Of a stretch of DNA of 6,558 nt, positions 1-5,996 are shown in pieces (position 1 is the first letter of the stretch; every line of letters begins with the position of its first letter). The notes beneath the pieces were generated by a model, which did not search any database, was not told the DNA's origin, and saw nothing but the letters and a program-made list of their open reading frames with translations. The position numbers were made by a program, and so were the translations under genes. Origin of the DNA: CAZGMJ01 sp964649005 (GTDB lineage Bacteria > Planctomycetota > Phycisphaerae > Sedimentisphaerales > Anaerobacaceae); the NCBI GenBank assembly GCA_964649005.1, contig CAZYMD010000238.1, positions 1-6,558 on the forward strand. The letters are read 5' to 3'.

Positions 1-273
1 GCCGTCGGGTCTGATACGGCTACGATGTGCGGTAAGGTCACCAACGACGGCGGCGGCACGTGTGAGTACAGGTTCTGCTACTGGAAGCAGGGCGATATGT
101 GGGTAACCAATACGTCCTGGACAGGTTATGCATTTAACGGTGAGACGTTTAGTCATGTCCTGACGGGTCTGACGCCCGGCAGGCAGTACTGGTACTGGTC
201 AGAAGCGAAGAACACGGCAGGCCAAAGCAACGGCTGGTCTTCTGGCCTGAGGAGTTTTAAAACAGGGGACTAA
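1..273 (+). CDS. C-terminal end of a paralogous surface protein (FN3-like domain), 5' truncated by window
   Basis: The reading frame is open from base 1 to the TAA at 271-273, giving 90 visible residues. An ATG at 25 is internal: the frame runs on upstream and the domain begins before it (AVGSDTATMCGKV). The visible part is one FN3-like beta-sandwich domain with the motifs CEYRFCYW, GDMW, a TW/SW-TG strand, LTGLTPGRQYWYW and NGWSSG, ending in TGD. It matches the last domain of the large protein at 728-5122 almost perfectly, and more loosely the domain at residues 1105-1199 of that protein. Such FN3-like domains act as spacers or adhesion modules in secreted bacterial proteins; no catalytic residue is visible. 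The protein was therefore probably a large secreted or surface protein and a tandem paralogue of the next gene. Nothing can be said of its N-terminal part, which lies outside the window. Confidence 0.85.
   Translation, partial: AVGSDTATMCGKVTNDGGGTCEYRFCYWKQGDMWVTNTSWTGYAFNGETFSHVLTGLTPGRQYWYWSEAKNTAGQSNGWSSGLRSFKTGD
43..239 (+). repeat. 197-bp near-identical direct repeat, copy 1
   Basis: This segment aligns base for base with 4892-5088, with only two mismatches (58 and 60, changing Thr to Ala). From 61 to 239 there are 179 identical bases, including all third codon positions. Just past 239 the two genes, still encoding similar residues (SSGLRSFKTGD versus SSGLRGFTTGN), differ at about 12 of 36 bases. 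The abrupt border argues for recent duplication or gene conversion of this domain rather than purifying selection on protein sequence. Confidence 0.95.
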
Positions 274-351
274 GAGACGCACGGTTGTGCGACAATATGG
301 ATTCCAAGGTGTCGTCAAAGGTATTTGGCGGCCCCTCTTCTATTTCAAAAG

Positions 352-361
352 AGTCCGGACT
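352..361. repeat. Perfect 10-bp palindrome AGTCCGGACT
   Basis: AGTCCGGACT equals its own reverse complement. It lies about 80 bases after the stop of the upstream gene. It could be a dimeric protein-binding site or chance; no second copy was noticed in the window. Confidence 0.3.
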
Positions 362-546
362 AACCAAACTATTGTAACTAAGAGGACACTGTCACCGGTA
401 ACTTTGGGGGGCAAAATGGGATAAGGGGGCTATTTTTTGCTTGTTTTTTATGCTGGAAACCCCTAAAATTAGTAGGGTTTAGGGTGATGTATTAGATTGA
501 TGGAGTTTATAGAGGATTTATCAGAGCCTTTTCCTCTAATGCTCTC

Positions 547-569
547 ACGGCTTTTCAGGCCGTATTTTT
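547..569 (+). terminator. Terminator-like hairpin with T-run (first of two)
   Basis: ACGGC (547-551) pairs with GCCGT (559-563). The stem can extend inward by a T-G wobble and a T-A pair, and it is followed by ATTTTT (564-569). The shape is that of a short intrinsic terminator on the plus strand. It may end the transcript of the gene at 1-273, or attenuate a leader transcript reading into the ORFs at 621 and 728. Confidence 0.45.
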
Positions 570-584
570 GGTCTTGCCTCATTT

Positions 585-603
585 GGGTGGTCACCCGTTT
601 TTT
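585..603 (+). terminator. Terminator-like hairpin with T6 (second of two)
   Basis: GGGT (585-588) and ACCC (593-596) flank a GGTC loop, followed by G and six T (598-603). The stem is short but GC-rich and the T-run is good. It sits 16 bases after the first terminator-like element and only 8 bases before the ribosome binding site of the ORF at 621. A promoter for that ORF must therefore overlap this area, or transcripts must read through it. Confidence 0.45.
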
Positions 604-611
604 CAAGGCAT

Positions 612-616
612 AGGAG
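612..616 (+). promoter_or_regulatory. Shine-Dalgarno AGGAG for the short ORF at 621
   Basis: AGGAG is separated by AAAA from the ATG at 621. It is a clearer start signal than that of most genes in this window, and is the main reason for calling the short ORF. Confidence 0.5.
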
Positions 617-620
617 AAAA

Positions 621-731
621 ATGCAGATCGACGTATCTGATTACAGACCAGGGGGGAGTCTGTATGGTCGTATAAAGGCAAAAACAGCCGGCATTGATAA
701 CTGTATCTGCTGTCCAGTGAGGAGCTTATGA
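621..731 (+). CDS. Possible 36-residue leader peptide, ATGA-coupled to the large gene
   Basis: A 36-codon ORF starts at the ATG at 621, behind AGGAG-AAAA. Its TGA (729-731) overlaps the ATG of the large gene (728-730) as ATGA, the classic geometry of translational coupling. The predicted peptide starts MQIDVSDYRPGG, is basic in the middle (GRIKAKTAG) and ends with NCICCPVRSL, giving three cysteines close together. It has no signal peptide or membrane segment and I recognise no family. The Shine-Dalgarno of the large gene lies inside its last codons, so ribosomes ending here could restart at 728. This may be a genuine leader peptide regulating the giant gene, or an accidental frame; 36 open codons alone are weak evidence. 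The ribosome binding site and overlap are seen in the sequence; function is inferred. Confidence 0.4.
   Translation: MQIDVSDYRPGGSLYGRIKAKTAGIDNCICCPVRSL
642..664 (+). other. Hairpin in the leader of the large gene
   Basis: TACAGAC (642-648) pairs perfectly with GTCTGTA (658-664) around a loop containing six G (651-656). An alternative pairing, GACCA (646-650) with TGGTC (665-669), uses part of the same bases, so two exclusive folds are possible. It lies inside the 36-codon ORF, where passing ribosomes would disrupt it. It does not match a riboswitch class I know. Confidence 0.35.
719..724 (+). promoter_or_regulatory. Shine-Dalgarno GAGGAG of the large gene, unusually close to the start
   Basis: GAGGAG ends only three bases (CTT) before the ATG at 728. 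This is shorter than the usual 5-9 base spacing and suits reinitiation by ribosomes leaving the overlapping short ORF. No other start fits: the frame continues directly into a good signal peptide. Confidence 0.6.
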
Positions 732-3700
732 GATATTTCGAGAGTTTTGGGATTTGTTTGGTTCTTGTGGCATTGTCGATCAATCCTGCTTTTGCAATTA
801 CATATTATGTCGATGCTTCGGCAACAGGTACGGGCGACGGTAGATCATGGGAGAATGCCAGTACGAATTTGCAGTATTTTCTTGGCCTTGCACAGCCCGG
901 CGATCAAATTTTAGTGGCGCAAGGCGTTTATAAGCCCGCCGAGCCTGGCGGTGATAAATCGGCCTCTTTCCTGATTCCAATTGAAGTCGAGCTTTACGGT
1001 GGATTTCCACCAGGCGGAGGCTCCTGGGAGGAAAGGAACCCAGCTGTTTATGAAACGGTTCTATCCGGAGATCTAAATGGTGACGATTCTGTAAGTTCTG
1101 CAGAGATTCACTGGTTCTGGGGTCCTGATTTTATAAACTATGAAGACAATTGCAATCACGTGGTAAGGACATACGATTATCACAGTGTGGCAGGTAAACC
1201 TGTAGTCCTCGATGGTTTTACGGTTACAGCAGGAAACGACGTTGAATCTTTTTATGATGGCGGTGGAATGTTTAACTACGAGGGAAAGCAGAAGGTGAAC
1301 AACTGCATCTTCAAGTATAATTATTCTTCGAATGGCGGCGGAATATACAACTGGGGCAACAGGGTTGAGATAACAAATTGCACATTCACATCCAACAGAG
1401 CAACATCGGGAGGAGGCGGGATAAAAGGCAACTACGTTTCCATCCAGAATATAACCAACTGCAACTTTTCACATAATCATGCGACCTTTGGAGGGGGATT
1501 ATATCACTCTACAGGGGGCGAAGTTACGGTTACCAATTGTAAATTTACGGATAACCGCGCGGAAAATAGCGGCGGTGGATTGGACGTATCGAACCAGAAT
1601 GAACAATATTACGGCGAGGTATCTGCAACAATAATACACAGCATTTTCACAGACAACTGGGCCCACACGCAAGGTGGCGCGATAAGCGCCCATTGCGAAA
1701 ATCTTTCAATCCTCAATTGCACTCTCTTGAATAACCATGGATTTTACGGACAATCGATCTATATAAATTCCATTGCCTCGCCAAATCCAGTTCAGTTGCT
1801 CATAGCCAACTGTATTATATGGGCATGGTACCCAAACCACATATACGATCTAAACCATTCGGTTAATATAACACACTGTGATATCGCCGGCGGAAGGGAT
1901 GGGATAGGAAATATCAACGTTGATCCTGAATTTATCGATGACGATCTGAGGCTTTCGAGGGGATCGCCTTGCGTCGACGCGGGCAGCAATTTTTTTGTTC
2001 CCAGCGAAATTACCACGGATTTTGACGGAAATCCCCGTATTCTAAACGATCCCGGCACGCCTGATACAACTGGCAACAATTCATATCTTGTGGTTGATAT
2101 GGGAGTATACGAGTATCTGGGGCCTCCTACGACTATATACGTTGACGCAAACGCAACGGGAGGAAATTACGGACATACCTGGGCCGACGCCTTCCTTGGC
2201 CTGCAGGATGCGCTCGGTGTTTCGCGAAGCGGCGACGAGATATTGGTGGCCCAGGGCGTATATAAACCAGATATATACAGGTGGAATCCCAACGGCTCAG
2301 GCTCGAAATACTCTAAGTTTAATCTCCCTGAAGAAAGGGTGCTCAAAGGCGGCTACATTGGCTCGAACGCGGCTGATCCGAATATTCGCGACGTGAAAAT
2401 GTACGAGACCATCCTCAGCGGTGATCTCAACGGCGACGACGGTCCTGATTTAATCAACACCAGCGATAACTCTATGCGCGTTGTGAGCAGCTCCGATGTG
2501 AACTGTGTAACTTTCGACGGTTTTACGGTCAGCGGCTCCGATAATCAATCCGGCGGCTGCGGGATGTATAACTCTTCAAGCAGTCCTACGATAACCAACT
2601 GTGTTTTCGAAGACAATTACCTGGGTATGGAAAATAAAGACTGCGACCTTACGATATCGAACTGCACCTTCAGCGACAATGCAAGTTGTGGAATGTTGAA
2701 CGAAGGGGGCAGCCAAACGATAACCAACTGCATATTCAGCAATAACACCGGCGGGGGAATGTCGAGCCAGTGGGGCAACCAGACTGTAAGCAACTGTTTA
2801 TTCGAAGGCAATACGACGACATTGATGGGCGGCGGATTGTATAGCAATAACAGCAATCAGACGCTATCAAAATGTAGATTCATCGGTAATTCCGCCTTCT
2901 ATTGCGGAGGTGGTCTCTATCTTTCACATTCGAATAAATATTCTCCTACAAAGTCCAGCATATCCAACAGCCTTTTCGTGGGCAATGAGGCCTTCCAGGG
3001 CGGCGGACTCTTTGTCACGGCCGGGGGACCCGTCTTAATTATCGACTTTATCGACGATAGTATGAAATACACTCACACAGGAAGCTCCGAAGCAATGCAG
3101 TTCGATTGCTCGCTGGTCAACTGCGTATTCAACGGCAACACAGCAACACTCGATCACTGCGGTGGGGCTGATAATCCGGGTTATTCAATCACACCTCCAG
3201 AACCGTTCGGAGGCGCGGTTTGTAATTGGGCGTGCACGCCTGTATTTACCAACTGCATCTTCTGGGACGATGGGCCGGATGAGATATACGATACGGATCC
3301 ATCGTTTTTAGCTACAGTTACTTATAGCGACGTGCAGGGATGCCGACCCGGTATCGGGAATATCGACGCTTCTCCGAGATTCGTTTGCAATGCCTTCGAT
3401 GGAGGTGACGGCTGGTGCGACGATCCTGCCACGCCGGGGGTGAACGAAGGGGCGAACGATGATTTTGGCGACCAGCATTTATTGGCTGATTCGCCATGTA
3501 TCGACGCAGGTGATAATGATGCGTTGCCTGACTGGATAACTACCGATCTTGTCGGAAACAATCGTTTTTTCGATATTCCGGGCGTACCTGATATGGGCAA
3601 CGGAGCGTCTCCTGTCGTTGATATGGGAGTTTTTGAACTATCTGACTCAGACGGTGACGGCATAAGCGATAACGCCGATGCATTTCCTAACGATCCCAAC

Positions 3701-5122
3701 GAATGGGAAGACTCAGACGGTGACGGAGTTGGCGACAACAGCGATGTATATCCTAACGATCCTAATGAGTGGGCCGACAGCGATGGTGATGGCGTTGGCG
3801 ATAATGCCGATACCTTCCCGAATGACGCAACAGAATGGGCGGACAGCGACGGTGACGGAGCCGGTGATAACAGCGATTTATATCCTAACGATCCTAACGA
3901 GTGGGCCGACAGCGATGGTGATGGCGTTAGTGATAACGCTGATGCCTTTCCAGCCGACGAGACCGAGTGGCTTGACAGTGACGGTGACGGTGTAGGTAAT
4001 AACAGCGACGCGTTCCCGAACGATCCGGGCGCTGTTGCATTAACAGTCGAAGCCACCGATATCGGGCGGAACGCAGCTACTTTGTGCGGCACAATCCTCG
4101 AAGATTTTGGCCTGACCTGCCAGGAGAGGTTCTGCTACTGGAAAAGCGGGGACATGTGGATAAGCCAAACTGGCTGGACGGGCCAATTGGAACAGGGGAA
4201 ACAATTCAGCGATGTCATAACAGGACTTATTCCTGGCACGAAGTACTGGTTTTGGGCTGAAGTGAAGGATTCGCTGTGGCCAAGTAATGGGTGGTCCTCA
4301 GGAGTAAAATGCCTAACAACACTGGAAAGTACGATACAGATTCGCACCCCTAATGGCGGCGAATGTCTCTTGGGTGGCAGTACGTCAGCAATTTGCTGGC
4401 AAGGATACCAGGACATTGCCGAGATAGTGCTCGAATACTCAGTTGATAATGGGCAAAGCTGGCAACACATTGCTACACAGGCCAATATAGAGCCAAAACA
4501 ATGCGACTGGACAGTGCCTCTGATAAATTCCCAACAATGCCTGGTTCAGGTCTGTGATTCGAGTAATCAGAATATGTGTGATTGCAGCGATAATGTGTTC
4601 AGCATTACAACACAGATAGTTCCTGACGTTATTGGGATGAGCAAAGCGGATGCTGAATCAGCTATAAAAGAGGCTGGTTTTGTTGTCGGAACGATTACTT
4701 ATGCTAATGGAAGCAGAACAGCCCATGAGGTGATGAACCAGAGTCCGACTAAAGACAAACCCGCACCCGCAGGCTCTGCTGTAGATATCACCATCTCGTT
4801 AGGCCCTGATGCTACAGCCAAACCGGAGGTAAAAACCGAGTCGGCTGTAAATATAGACTCACACACTGCCACGCTACGGGGCACAATCACAAACGACGGC
4901 GGCGGCGCTTGTGAGTACAGGTTCTGCTACTGGAAGCAGGGCGATATGTGGGTAACCAATACGTCCTGGACAGGTTATGCATTTAACGGTGAGACGTTTA
5001 GTCATGTCCTGACGGGTCTGACGCCCGGCAGGCAGTACTGGTACTGGTCAGAAGCGAAGAACACGGCAGGCCAAAGCAACGGCTGGTCCTCGGGATTAAG
5101 AGGCTTTACAACCGGTAACTAA
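728..5122 (+). CDS. Giant secreted modular protein: two Pmp-like beta-helix modules, TSP3 repeats, FN3-like, Kre9-like, PASTA, FN3-like
   Basis: The protein has 1464 residues. Residues 1-23 are a signal peptide (hydrophobic core ICLVLVALSI, cleavage after AFA). Two modules follow, about 24-465 and 466-972. Each opens with a YVDAxATG...W segment and DxILVAQGVYKP, then YETxLSGDLNGDD, then a right-handed beta-helix of NCxF-xxN and GGGxY turns (about 192-395 and 624-870). Each ends in a choice-of-anchor-Q-type segment (SPCxDAG 413-419 and 922-928, VDMGVxE). Residues 973-1104 are six TSP3 units (DSDGDG), probably binding calcium. Then come an FN3-like domain (1105-1199), a Kre9/Knh1-like domain (1202-1296, TPNGGE), one PASTA domain (1298-1360) and a second FN3-like domain (1361-1464). 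It most likely acts as an exported adhesin or surface scaffold. Beta-helices also occur in polysaccharide lyases, but I see no catalytic set. No C-terminal membrane anchor, PEP-CTERM, LPXTG or autotransporter barrel is visible, so its attachment is unexplained. Confidence 0.93.
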   Translation: MRYFESFGICLVLVALSINPAFAITYYVDASATGTGDGRSWENASTNLQYFLGLAQPGDQILVAQGVYKPAEPGGDKSASFLIPIEVELYGGFPPGGGSWEERNPAVYETVLSGDLNGDDSVSSAEIHWFWGPDFINYEDNCNHVVRTYDYHSVAGKPVVLDGFTVTAGNDVESFYDGGGMFNYEGKQKVNNCIFKYNYSSNGGGIYNWGNRVEITNCTFTSNRATSGGGGIKGNYVSIQNITNCNFSHNHATFGGGLYHSTGGEVTVTNCKFTDNRAENSGGGLDVSNQNEQYYGEVSATIIHSIFTDNWAHTQGGAISAHCENLSILNCTLLNNHGFYGQSIYINSIASPNPVQLLIANCIIWAWYPNHIYDLNHSVNITHCDIAGGRDGIGNINVDPEFIDDDLRLSRGSPCVDAGSNFFVPSEITTDFDGNPRILNDPGTPDTTGNNSYLVVDMGVYEYLGPPTTIYVDANATGGNYGHTWADAFLGLQDALGVSRSGDEILVAQGVYKPDIYRWNPNGSGSKYSKFNLPEERVLKGGYIGSNAADPNIRDVKMYETILSGDLNGDDGPDLINTSDNSMRVVSSSDVNCVTFDGFTVSGSDNQSGGCGMYNSSSSPTITNCVFEDNYLGMENKDCDLTISNCTFSDNASCGMLNEGGSQTITNCIFSNNTGGGMSSQWGNQTVSNCLFEGNTTTLMGGGLYSNNSNQTLSKCRFIGNSAFYCGGGLYLSHSNKYSPTKSSISNSLFVGNEAFQGGGLFVTAGGPVLIIDFIDDSMKYTHTGSSEAMQFDCSLVNCVFNGNTATLDHCGGADNPGYSITPPEPFGGAVCNWACTPVFTNCIFWDDGPDEIYDTDPSFLATVTYSDVQGCRPGIGNIDASPRFVCNAFDGGDGWCDDPATPGVNEGANDDFGDQHLLADSPCIDAGDNDALPDWITTDLVGNNRFFDIPGVPDMGNGASPVVDMGVFELSDSDGDGISDNADAFPNDPNEWEDSDGDGVGDNSDVYPNDPNEWADSDGDGVGDNADTFPNDATEWADSDGDGAGDNSDLYPNDPNEWADSDGDGVSDNADAFPADETEWLDSDGDGVGNNSDAFPNDPGAVALTVEATDIGRNAATLCGTILEDFGLTCQERFCYWKSGDMWISQTGWTGQLEQGKQFSDVITGLIPGTKYWFWAEVKDSLWPSNGWSSGVKCLTTLESTIQIRTPNGGECLLGGSTSAICWQGYQDIAEIVLEYSVDNGQSWQHIATQANIEPKQCDWTVPLINSQQCLVQVCDSSNQNMCDCSDNVFSITTQIVPDVIGMSKADAESAIKEAGFVVGTITYANGSRTAHEVMNQSPTKDKPAPAGSAVDITISLGPDATAKPEVKTESAVNIDSHTATLRGTITNDGGGACEYRFCYWKQGDMWVTNTSWTGYAFNGETFSHVLTGLTPGRQYWYWSEAKNTAGQSNGWSSGLRGFTTGN
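3644..4039 (+). repeat. Six tandem 66-bp units encoding 22-residue TSP3 repeats
   Basis: Six exact-length units start at residues 973, 995, 1017, 1039, 1061 and 1083. Each starts DSDGDG, then xxDN or xxNN, and ends near FPNDPNEW or a variant. The Asp ladder is the calcium-binding signature of thrombospondin type 3 repeats. Units alternate: 1, 3 and 5 carry NAD-x-FP, while 2, 4 and 6 carry NSD and Y or F. Units 2-3 and 4-5 are nearly the same DNA at a 132-bp offset, with identical runs of 19 and 30 bases. The array probably grew by duplication of a 44-residue pair. The last unit degenerates (PNDPGAVA) where it meets the FN3-like domain. Confidence 0.92.
4619..4807 (+). other. PASTA domain region of the large protein
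   Basis: Residues 1298-1360 begin VPDVIGMSKADAESAIKEAG and continue with FVVG, a VMNQSP turn, AGSAVDITIS and LGP. This is the canonical PASTA pattern: VPDVxG, a helix with Ax-x-A-x-x-x-x-G, V...QxP and GxxVxxxVS. PASTA domains usually occur in penicillin-binding proteins and Ser/Thr kinases, where they bind peptidoglycan fragments. Here a single copy stands between beta-sandwich domains of an exported protein, so a wall-contact role is only an inference. Confidence 0.85.
4892..5088 (+). repeat. 197-bp near-identical direct repeat, copy 2
   Basis: This is the partner of 43-239 and encodes most of the final FN3-like domain of the large protein. Bases 4910-5088 are identical to 61-239. The copies lie 4849 bases apart in direct orientation, so recombination between them could delete or fuse the large gene. 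Confidence 0.95.
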
Positions 5123-5230
5123 GCACAATCCCACATATTGGCAGATCAAGGTGAATAACGGTGCTGCGAAAATAATGTTGGGGGCCCTTTTTTTCTTGTA
5201 CGGGCTGCCGGGAAATGCTACAATCTGAGG

Positions 5231-5246
5231 TGAAAGTTTACTTTCA
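5231..5246. other. Short hairpin TGAAAG-TTTA-CTTTCA
   Basis: A perfect 6-bp stem with a TTTA loop directly abuts the terminator stem; A5246 is shared. It may stabilise the transcript end or be a protein-binding palindrome. No T-run follows it directly. Confidence 0.4.
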
Positions 5247-5307
5247 TGCCCCTGGGTCTTCCCTCCCTCCTCTCTCTCGCACAACTCAGGGGCGTTTTTC
5301 TTTTTCC
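5246..5307 (+). terminator. Rho-independent terminator of the large gene
   Basis: GCCCCTG (5248-5254) pairs with CAGGGGC (5287-5293). The stem extends on both sides (5246-5257 with 5284-5295, including T-G wobbles) around a pyrimidine-rich loop of about 26 bases. It is followed by a T-rich tract, five T, C, five T (5295-5305). It lies about 125 bases after the stop at 5122. The T-run is only on the plus-strand side, so it serves the large gene and not the convergent pilin gene. Confidence 0.8.
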
Positions 5308-5606
5308 TTGAAAGCGAACATCTGACGGTCGTGTAACAACTGCGTGCTATTGACTGAGGCCGGGGGGGGGCAGGATTGGGGGGAAGAGTAAGGGACTGCG
5401 GCAGAGCCTTCCTCCGTACCCTGCCACAGTCCAATCATTCAATCGTCATATCGAGGACGTGACTTCGCCTGAAAAATGTCCTTAAAAAAACGTTCGTATC
5501 CGGACAAACAGTCCTATAAGTCCTGCTTTTCTCCGGCCGCAATACTCAGGAACCATCGCACGTAACATAAGACTTGCCACCAGAGGCCGATTTAGCGGGC
5601 TATCTC
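5308..5606. other. Non-coding gap between convergent genes, with strong hairpin and G-runs
   Basis: No gene is supported; a 112-codon minus-strand frame at 5096-5434 is low-complexity and runs across the terminator. A run of nine G (5362-5370) is followed by GG, six G and GGG (5392-5394), enough for a G-quadruplex on the plus strand. A strong stem follows: GGACTG (5393-5398) with CAGTCC (5427-5432), then after one C/A mismatch GGCAG (5400-5404) with CTGCC (5421-5425). It has no T-run on either side. A run of seven A (5484-5490) reads as T7 on the minus strand downstream of the pilin gene, but no stem directly precedes it. Confidence 0.5.
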
Positions 5607-5996
5607 TCATTTGCCTGTAAATGTACCGGTCTGGTCCAGTGTAAACGATTTTGGGCTGCTGATGCTTGCAGGTGCGGTTGCTGTAATGGTAAAAGCAACT
5701 GGATTGTATCCTGATATTGTCCAGGCAAAATCCCCAGCCTCGAAGTACGCTCCATCGAGATCATTACTCGTAAATCCCAATTGCAGCAGTGATGGTGTTT
5801 TTGTGAAGGCGGAGCCCTGCTCGGCGATGTGCGTGCGAAGAGCGGTCGCAATTGTACCCATGATGGATTTTCCTTCCGACCACCTGGCAGTATCCAGGCG
5901 ACCTCTCATTATCGGAATCGCCGCCACCACGAGGATTCCAACAATCAAGATAACCACCATCAGCTCTGTCAACGTGAAGCCTTGTTCTCGTCGCAT
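5607..5996 (-). CDS. Type IV pilin-like protein with prepilin N-terminal cleavage/methylation motif
   Basis: The ORF encodes 129 residues from the ATG at 5996. The N-terminus is a short basic leader MRREQG, then FTLTELMVV and a hydrophobic helix through about residue 30. This is the type III signal peptide cut by prepilin peptidase between G6 and F7, with the conserved Glu at mature position 5. The rest (ARWSEGKSIMGTIATALR, then LQLGF, DLDGAYF, DFAWTISG, FTITATAPA) resembles small major-pilin or GspG-like globular domains. There is no cysteine in the mature protein, so no disulfide-closed D-region. The frame is open upstream to an ATG at 6092 (161 residues), but that extension looks unstructured and would give an unusually long leader; 5996 is preferred although no Shine-Dalgarno is visible. 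No pilus assembly genes are in view. The gene converges on the large gene. It could form a pilus or a type II secretion pseudopilus. Confidence 0.88.
   Translation of the reverse strand: MRREQGFTLTELMVVILIVGILVVAAIPIMRGRLDTARWSEGKSIMGTIATALRTHIAEQGSAFTKTPSLLQLGFTSNDLDGAYFEAGDFAWTISGYNPVAFTITATAPASISSPKSFTLDQTGTFTGK

Larger units (their letters stand above)
274..620. other. Intergenic region upstream of the short ORF and the large gene; mostly unassigned
   Basis: No convincing gene is visible on either strand. A 104-codon minus-strand frame (469-783) has no recognisable motif and runs into the signal-peptide region of the large gene, so it is not called. Structural elements seen are a perfect 10-bp palindrome at 352-361, an imperfect hairpin at 457-480 (AAACCCCTA/TAGGGTTT with one bulge, no T-run after it), and two terminator-like hairpins listed separately. 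G-rich stretches occur around 404-430. I found no good -35/-10 pair. The upstream gene's transcript may end at the hairpins near 547-603, almost 300 bases after its stop. Confidence 0.6.

Noticed and set aside
457..480. Terminator of the upstream gene at AAACCCCTA/TAGGGTTT
   Set aside because: The stem has a bulge and is not followed by a T-run; the T-rich stretch lies before it.
469..783. 104-codon minus-strand ORF upstream of the large gene
   Set aside because: It has no recognisable motif, overlaps the signal-peptide coding region of a clear gene on the other strand, and crosses several hairpins.
3322..4092. 256-codon minus-strand ORF opposite the TSP3 repeats
   Set aside because: Its Ser/Pro-rich repeats are the antisense image of the 66-bp repeat array.
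728..5122. Large protein as a pectate lyase or other polysaccharide lyase
   Set aside because: The beta-helix fold is shared with lyases, but no characteristic Asp/Lys/Arg catalytic set was seen and the repeats are of the structural Pmp-like type.
5096..5434. 112-codon minus-strand ORF
   Set aside because: It is low-complexity, runs through the terminator and G-rich gap, and has no domain.
5478..5520. Terminator of the pilin gene around the minus-strand T7 run
   Set aside because: The nearby GGAC/GTCC stem is only 4 bp and is separated from the T-run by about 11 bases.
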